From BNXB01 sp031548005 (GTDB lineage: Bacteria > Bacteroidota > Bacteroidia > Bacteroidales > Azobacteroidaceae): 16,390 nt of DNA. Location: the NCBI GenBank assembly GCA_031548005.1, contig JAVBRK010000078.1:1-16390 (forward strand). Direction: 5' to 3'. The position numbers were made by a program, and so were the translations under genes. The notes beneath the pieces are model-generated. The model did not search any database. It had not been told where the DNA came from and saw only the letters and a program-made list of their open reading frames with translations. Positions 13,730-16,390 of this stretch are shown one piece after another (the first letter of the stretch is position 1; every line of letters starts with the position of its first letter).

Positions 13730-15334
13730 TTAATTACCTTTTATAGCTGCTTCAATAAAACTCATAAACAAAGGATTGGGATTCACCACCGTACTGTTGT
13801 ACTCGGGATGAAACTGAACGCCCATAAACCATTTTAATTTAGGAACTTCTATCATTTCCACCAGTCCGGTTTCCGGATTTATTCCGGTACATTTCATTCC
13901 TTTTGCCTCAAACTGAGCTTTGTATTCGTTATTGAACTCATACCGGTGACGGTGGCGCTCCTGCACCAACTCTTTGTCGTAGGCCTTAAAAGCCAGTGAA
14001 CCTTTCTGAATCTTACAGTCGTATGCCCCTAAACGCATCGACCCTCCCATGTTGATCAGATTTTTCTGTTCCTCCATCAGGTCGATTACCTTATAAGGAG
14101 TTTTATTGTCCATTTCTGTAGAATTGGCATTTTCCATTCCCAGAACATTCCGGGCGTATTCTATGACCATACATTGCATCCCCAGACAGATGCCGAAAGT
14201 AGGTTTATTATTTTCGCGGGCATACCTGATCGCAGAAAATTTTCCTTCAATCCCCCGCTGACCGAATCCCGGCGCAATCAATACCCCATCCATTTCGGCT
14301 AACTGGGCAGCCACATTCTCATCATTGATTTTTTCAGAATGAATAAAATGCAGGTCCAGCTTACGGTAATGGTAAGTTGCTGCCTGTAACAAGGATTCAT
14401 TGATCGACTTATAAGCATCCGGCAATTCTACATACTTTCCGACCAGCCCGATCTTAACAGCTTTCTCGGCCGTATTCATGCGGTTCAGGAATTCTTCCCA
14501 CTGTTTCATTTCAGGAGTTGTTCCGGTAGGCATTCCCATTTTCCGGAGGAGAATCTCGTCCATTTTCTGCTTAGCCAATACAATGGGCACTTCAAAAATG
14601 GATTTGACATCATAGGATTGAATCACGGCATCCTCTTCTACATTACAAAACAGAGCCACCTTTTTACAAATACTTCTGTCCAGCTCTTTTTCCGTGCGCA
14701 ACACCAGAATTTCCGGCTGTACTCCCAACTCCTGCAGGGATTTCACGGAGTGCTGGGTCGGTTTGGTCTTCACTTCTTTTGCCGCTGCAATGTACGGAAC
14801 ATAGGTCAGATGCACGCACAGGCAATTCTTACCAAGCTCCCAACGCAACTGGCGTACACTTTCGATGTATGGCAAGGATTCGATATCTCCTACCGTACCG
14901 CCGATTTCCGTAATCACAAAATCGAATTTCGATTTGGTGCCGAGCAACATGATGTTACGTTTGATCTCATCGGTGATATGAGGTACCACCTGAACCGTCT
15001 TCCCGAGATAATCGCCCCGGCGTTCCTTATTGATTACACTCTGGTAGATACGGCCGGTAGTAATATTGTTGGCCTTTGTTGTCGGAATATTCAGAAAACG
15101 TTCATAATGCCCCAGATCCAGATCGGCCTCATGCCCGTCTACAGTAACATAGCACTCTCCATGCTCGTAAGGATTCAAAGTTCCCGGATCGATATTGATG
15201 TACGGGTCGAACTTCTGAATAGTTACCCGATACCCTCTGGCCTGCAACAACTTACCTAACGATGCAGCCACAATCCCTTTCCCCAGAGAGGAAACCACGC
15301 CTCCTGTCACAAATATGTATTTCGTTTCTGTCAC
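13730..15334 (-). CDS. pyrG: CTP synthase
   Basis: A CTP synthase that makes CTP from UTP, ATP and glutamine. I choose the GTG start at 15334 (VTETKYIFVTGG), giving 534 residues, the normal size. The frame is open to a TTG at 15379, but that TTG forms the end of the promoter -7 box, so transcripts would not contain it. Numbered from the GTG, the synthetase domain has the P-loop GGVVSSLGKG (11-20), QKFDPYINIDPGTLNPYEHG and EIGGTVGDIES. The C-terminal glutamine amidotransferase domain has APGFGQRG, GICLGMQ with the nucleophile Cys383, and VQFHPEY with His509 and Glu511. It is the first gene of the minus-strand cluster, 5 bases ahead of yidC. A purine-rich AAGAGAAAAA a few bases before the GTG could act as the ribosome-binding region. 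Confidence 0.95.
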   Translation of the reverse strand: MTETKYIFVTGGVVSSLGKGIVAASLGKLLQARGYRVTIQKFDPYINIDPGTLNPYEHGECYVTVDGHEADLDLGHYERFLNIPTTKANNITTGRIYQSVINKERRGDYLGKTVQVVPHITDEIKRNIMLLGTKSKFDFVITEIGGTVGDIESLPYIESVRQLRWELGKNCLCVHLTYVPYIAAAKEVKTKPTQHSVKSLQELGVQPEILVLRTEKELDRSICKKVALFCNVEEDAVIQSYDVKSIFEVPIVLAKQKMDEILLRKMGMPTGTTPEMKQWEEFLNRMNTAEKAVKIGLVGKYVELPDAYKSINESLLQAATYHYRKLDLHFIHSEKINDENVAAQLAEMDGVLIAPGFGQRGIEGKFSAIRYARENNKPTFGICLGMQCMVIEYARNVLGMENANSTEMDNKTPYKVIDLMEEQKNLINMGGSMRLGAYDCKIQKGSLAFKAYDKELVQERHRHRYEFNNEYKAQFEAKGMKCTGINPETGLVEMIEVPKLKWFMGVQFHPEYNSTVVNPNPLFMSFIEAAIKGN

Positions 15335-15376
15335 GGTCGTAAGATTTTTCTCTTTTTTATTTTTTATTAAAGGGAG

Positions 15377-15384
15377 CAAAGGTA
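15377..15384 (-). promoter_or_regulatory. Bacteroidota -7 promoter element for the pyrG cluster
   Basis: Read on the minus strand, TACCTTTG (15384 to 15377) is a perfect match to TAnnTTTG. It ends 42 bases before the GTG start, giving an expected leader of about 35 bases. No clear TTTG is found 19-21 bases upstream. It explains why the in-frame TTG at 15379 is not a usable start. The surrounding gap 15385-15516 is T-rich on the + strand. It also has a weak inverted repeat (GATAAA 15408-15413 and TTTATC 15425-15430) that I do not call a terminator. Confidence 0.6.
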
Positions 15385-15516
15385 TAATTTTTTTTGAGAA
15401 TCTGACCGATAAAAAAGGCCAATCTTTATCTTTTTTCTTTTTGAAATTACGTTGACTTTCAGGAATCGACCAGGACTTTATACGAGCGACTATTCAGGGT
15501 GCAAGATTTATAACCT

Positions 15517-16390
15517 TTACATATCCTCCAATGAAAGCCCTTTGTACTCAGTAGTGAATTTTGGATATTTCGTTATGATATCTTTAGCTTTATTTTCTAA
15601 TTCTCCCAAACTTATACGGCGGGGATTACGTTTCACTTCGTAAAAAACCAGACGTTTTTCAAACTCATTCACGGCTACTATGTCGATTTCGTTTTCTCCT
15701 TTGGAATTCCAATATCCCTGAATGTCCGAGAATTCTTTGGACTCAATCATCATTGTACGGAAATATTTTTCCAGAATAATTCCGCTGTATGTTTCATAAT
15801 CCCGTTCTACAATATCACGAACATAATCGAGGTTCCCGATTTCAACAGCGCTACGGTATTTATAGATAAACCGGAACCAGAAATTCAAAAAGTTATCCTC
15901 AATTTTGTACTTATTGGAACGACTGCCTTCTTTGGCTCCGAAAGGACGGTTGCGTTTAATAATGTTGTATTCTTTTTCCAATCGTTCAAGGTAACCTCCA
16001 ATATCCATATTAAGGGTGCTTTCAATCTGCCCTCTATCGGTTTTGGATGAAGCAATCAATGACAGGATAGAAAAATAATTTCCATAATCCTTGCCGAATT
16101 CGTCAATCAGCACATCACGGCCTTCGTCCAGAAAGAATGACCCTTCGGTGAACAAAGCATTAAGAATAGTTTTTTTTGTAAATGCCTTTTTATTAACTAA
16201 TTGCTCAATATATTTAGCCACACCGCCAGTTATCATATAAAAAGCCAATAAATCTTCATTGGTATAATTAGGGTGGTAGTCCGACAATATTTCTTTAATT
16301 GTATCGATATCAAAGGTTTTGATTATCATCCGAGACGTTGCCCTGCCAAAAAGAGGCTCTTTGGAATTCTCGAAAATACGTTTCATCATA
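15517..16390 (-). CDS. AAA ATPase/DUF234-type protein, C-terminal part (cut by window edge)
   Basis: The 3' part (290 residues visible) of a protein of the ATPase_2 (PF01637) plus DUF234 (PF03008) type. The methionines at the right edge are inside the family's MKRIFENSKEPLFGRA segment, so the true start lies beyond the window and the Walker A and B motifs are not visible. Visible parts are the end of the ATPase module (EPLFGRATSRMIIKTF, YMITGGVAKYIEQL), a winged-helix-like middle (about 100-165, GQIESTLNMDIGGYLERLEK), FLNFWFRFIYKYR typical of DUF234, and a C-terminal nuclease-like core with ENEIDIVAV (Asp236) and FYEVKRNPR (Glu251, Lys253), the PD-(D/E)XK pattern. The biological role of these proteins in Bacteroidota is poorly known. 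It is upstream of and parallel to the pyrG cluster, but the promoter at 15377-15384 separates them. Confidence 0.85.
   Translation of the reverse strand, partial: MMKRIFENSKEPLFGRATSRMIIKTFDIDTIKEILSDYHPNYTNEDLLAFYMITGGVAKYIEQLVNKKAFTKKTILNALFTEGSFFLDEGRDVLIDEFGKDYGNYFSILSLIASSKTDRGQIESTLNMDIGGYLERLEKEYNIIKRNRPFGAKEGSRSNKYKIEDNFLNFWFRFIYKYRSAVEIGNLDYVRDIVERDYETYSGIILEKYFRTMMIESKEFSDIQGYWNSKGENEIDIVAVNEFEKRLVFYEVKRNPRRISLGELENKAKDIITKYPKFTTEYKGLSLEDM

Noticed and set aside
14618..15259. Long + strand open frame of 213 codons opposite pyrG
   Set aside because: It is a shadow of the strongly conserved pyrG coding sequence and its product shows no recognisable motif.
15408..15440. Inverted repeat GATAAA/TTTATC followed by a T-rich tract, like a terminator
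   Set aside because: The stem is only six A/T-rich pairs with an 11-base loop. No + strand gene ends here, so the T tract is more likely part of the pyrG upstream region.

Overview
The window looks like the chromosome of a member of the Bacteroidota, probably Bacteroidales. The support is: perfect TAnnTTTG-type -7 promoter elements (3142-3149 on + and 15377-15384 on -), a Bacteroidota-type YidC with a long basic tail, a surface-type lipoprotein start (Cys-Glu-Asp-Glu), and Hcp/TssD-like proteins resembling those of the Bacteroidota type VI secretion system (T6SS, subtype iii). Species cannot be assigned from this sequence alone.

Region 1 (1-3060, + strand) is accessory DNA, visibly richer in A+T than the rest. 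It starts with the C-terminal end of a DDE transposase. A compact cassette follows: two tandem, diverged Hcp/TssD-like proteins, a DUF3289-like protein broken into two overlapping reading frames, and a small membrane-anchored protein. The layout is that of an orphan T6SS carrier-effector-immunity module. The effector candidate reads as one protein of about 329 residues if a single T in the run 1990-1992 is removed. No other T6SS structural gene lies in the window.

Region 2 (3061-7971) returns to core-like composition. A YbdG-type mechanosensitive channel gene overlaps a gene for an exported, probably outer-membrane beta-rich protein. Converging on these from the other strand is a three-gene run: a YghZ/Gpr-type aldo/keto reductase, a lipoprotein with a Rieske-like motif lacking the histidine ligands, and a PagL-like lipid A deacylase candidate. 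Membrane tension and outer-membrane remodelling are a possible common theme, but that is inference.

Region 3 (7972-15385) is housekeeping. Class II fumarase (fumC, +) converges with only 8 bases of spacing on a tight minus-strand cluster, pyrG-yidC-pyrE-SRPBCC-argH. This cluster combines CTP and UMP synthesis, membrane-protein insertion and the last step of arginine synthesis, and probably uses the promoter at 15377-15384. ArgH releases fumarate and FumC hydrates it to malate.

Region 4 (15386-16390) holds a short T-rich gap and the C-terminal two thirds, roughly, of a minus-strand AAA ATPase/DUF234-type protein with a PD-(D/E)XK-like tail. It runs off the right edge. I saw no rRNA, tRNA or CRISPR array.
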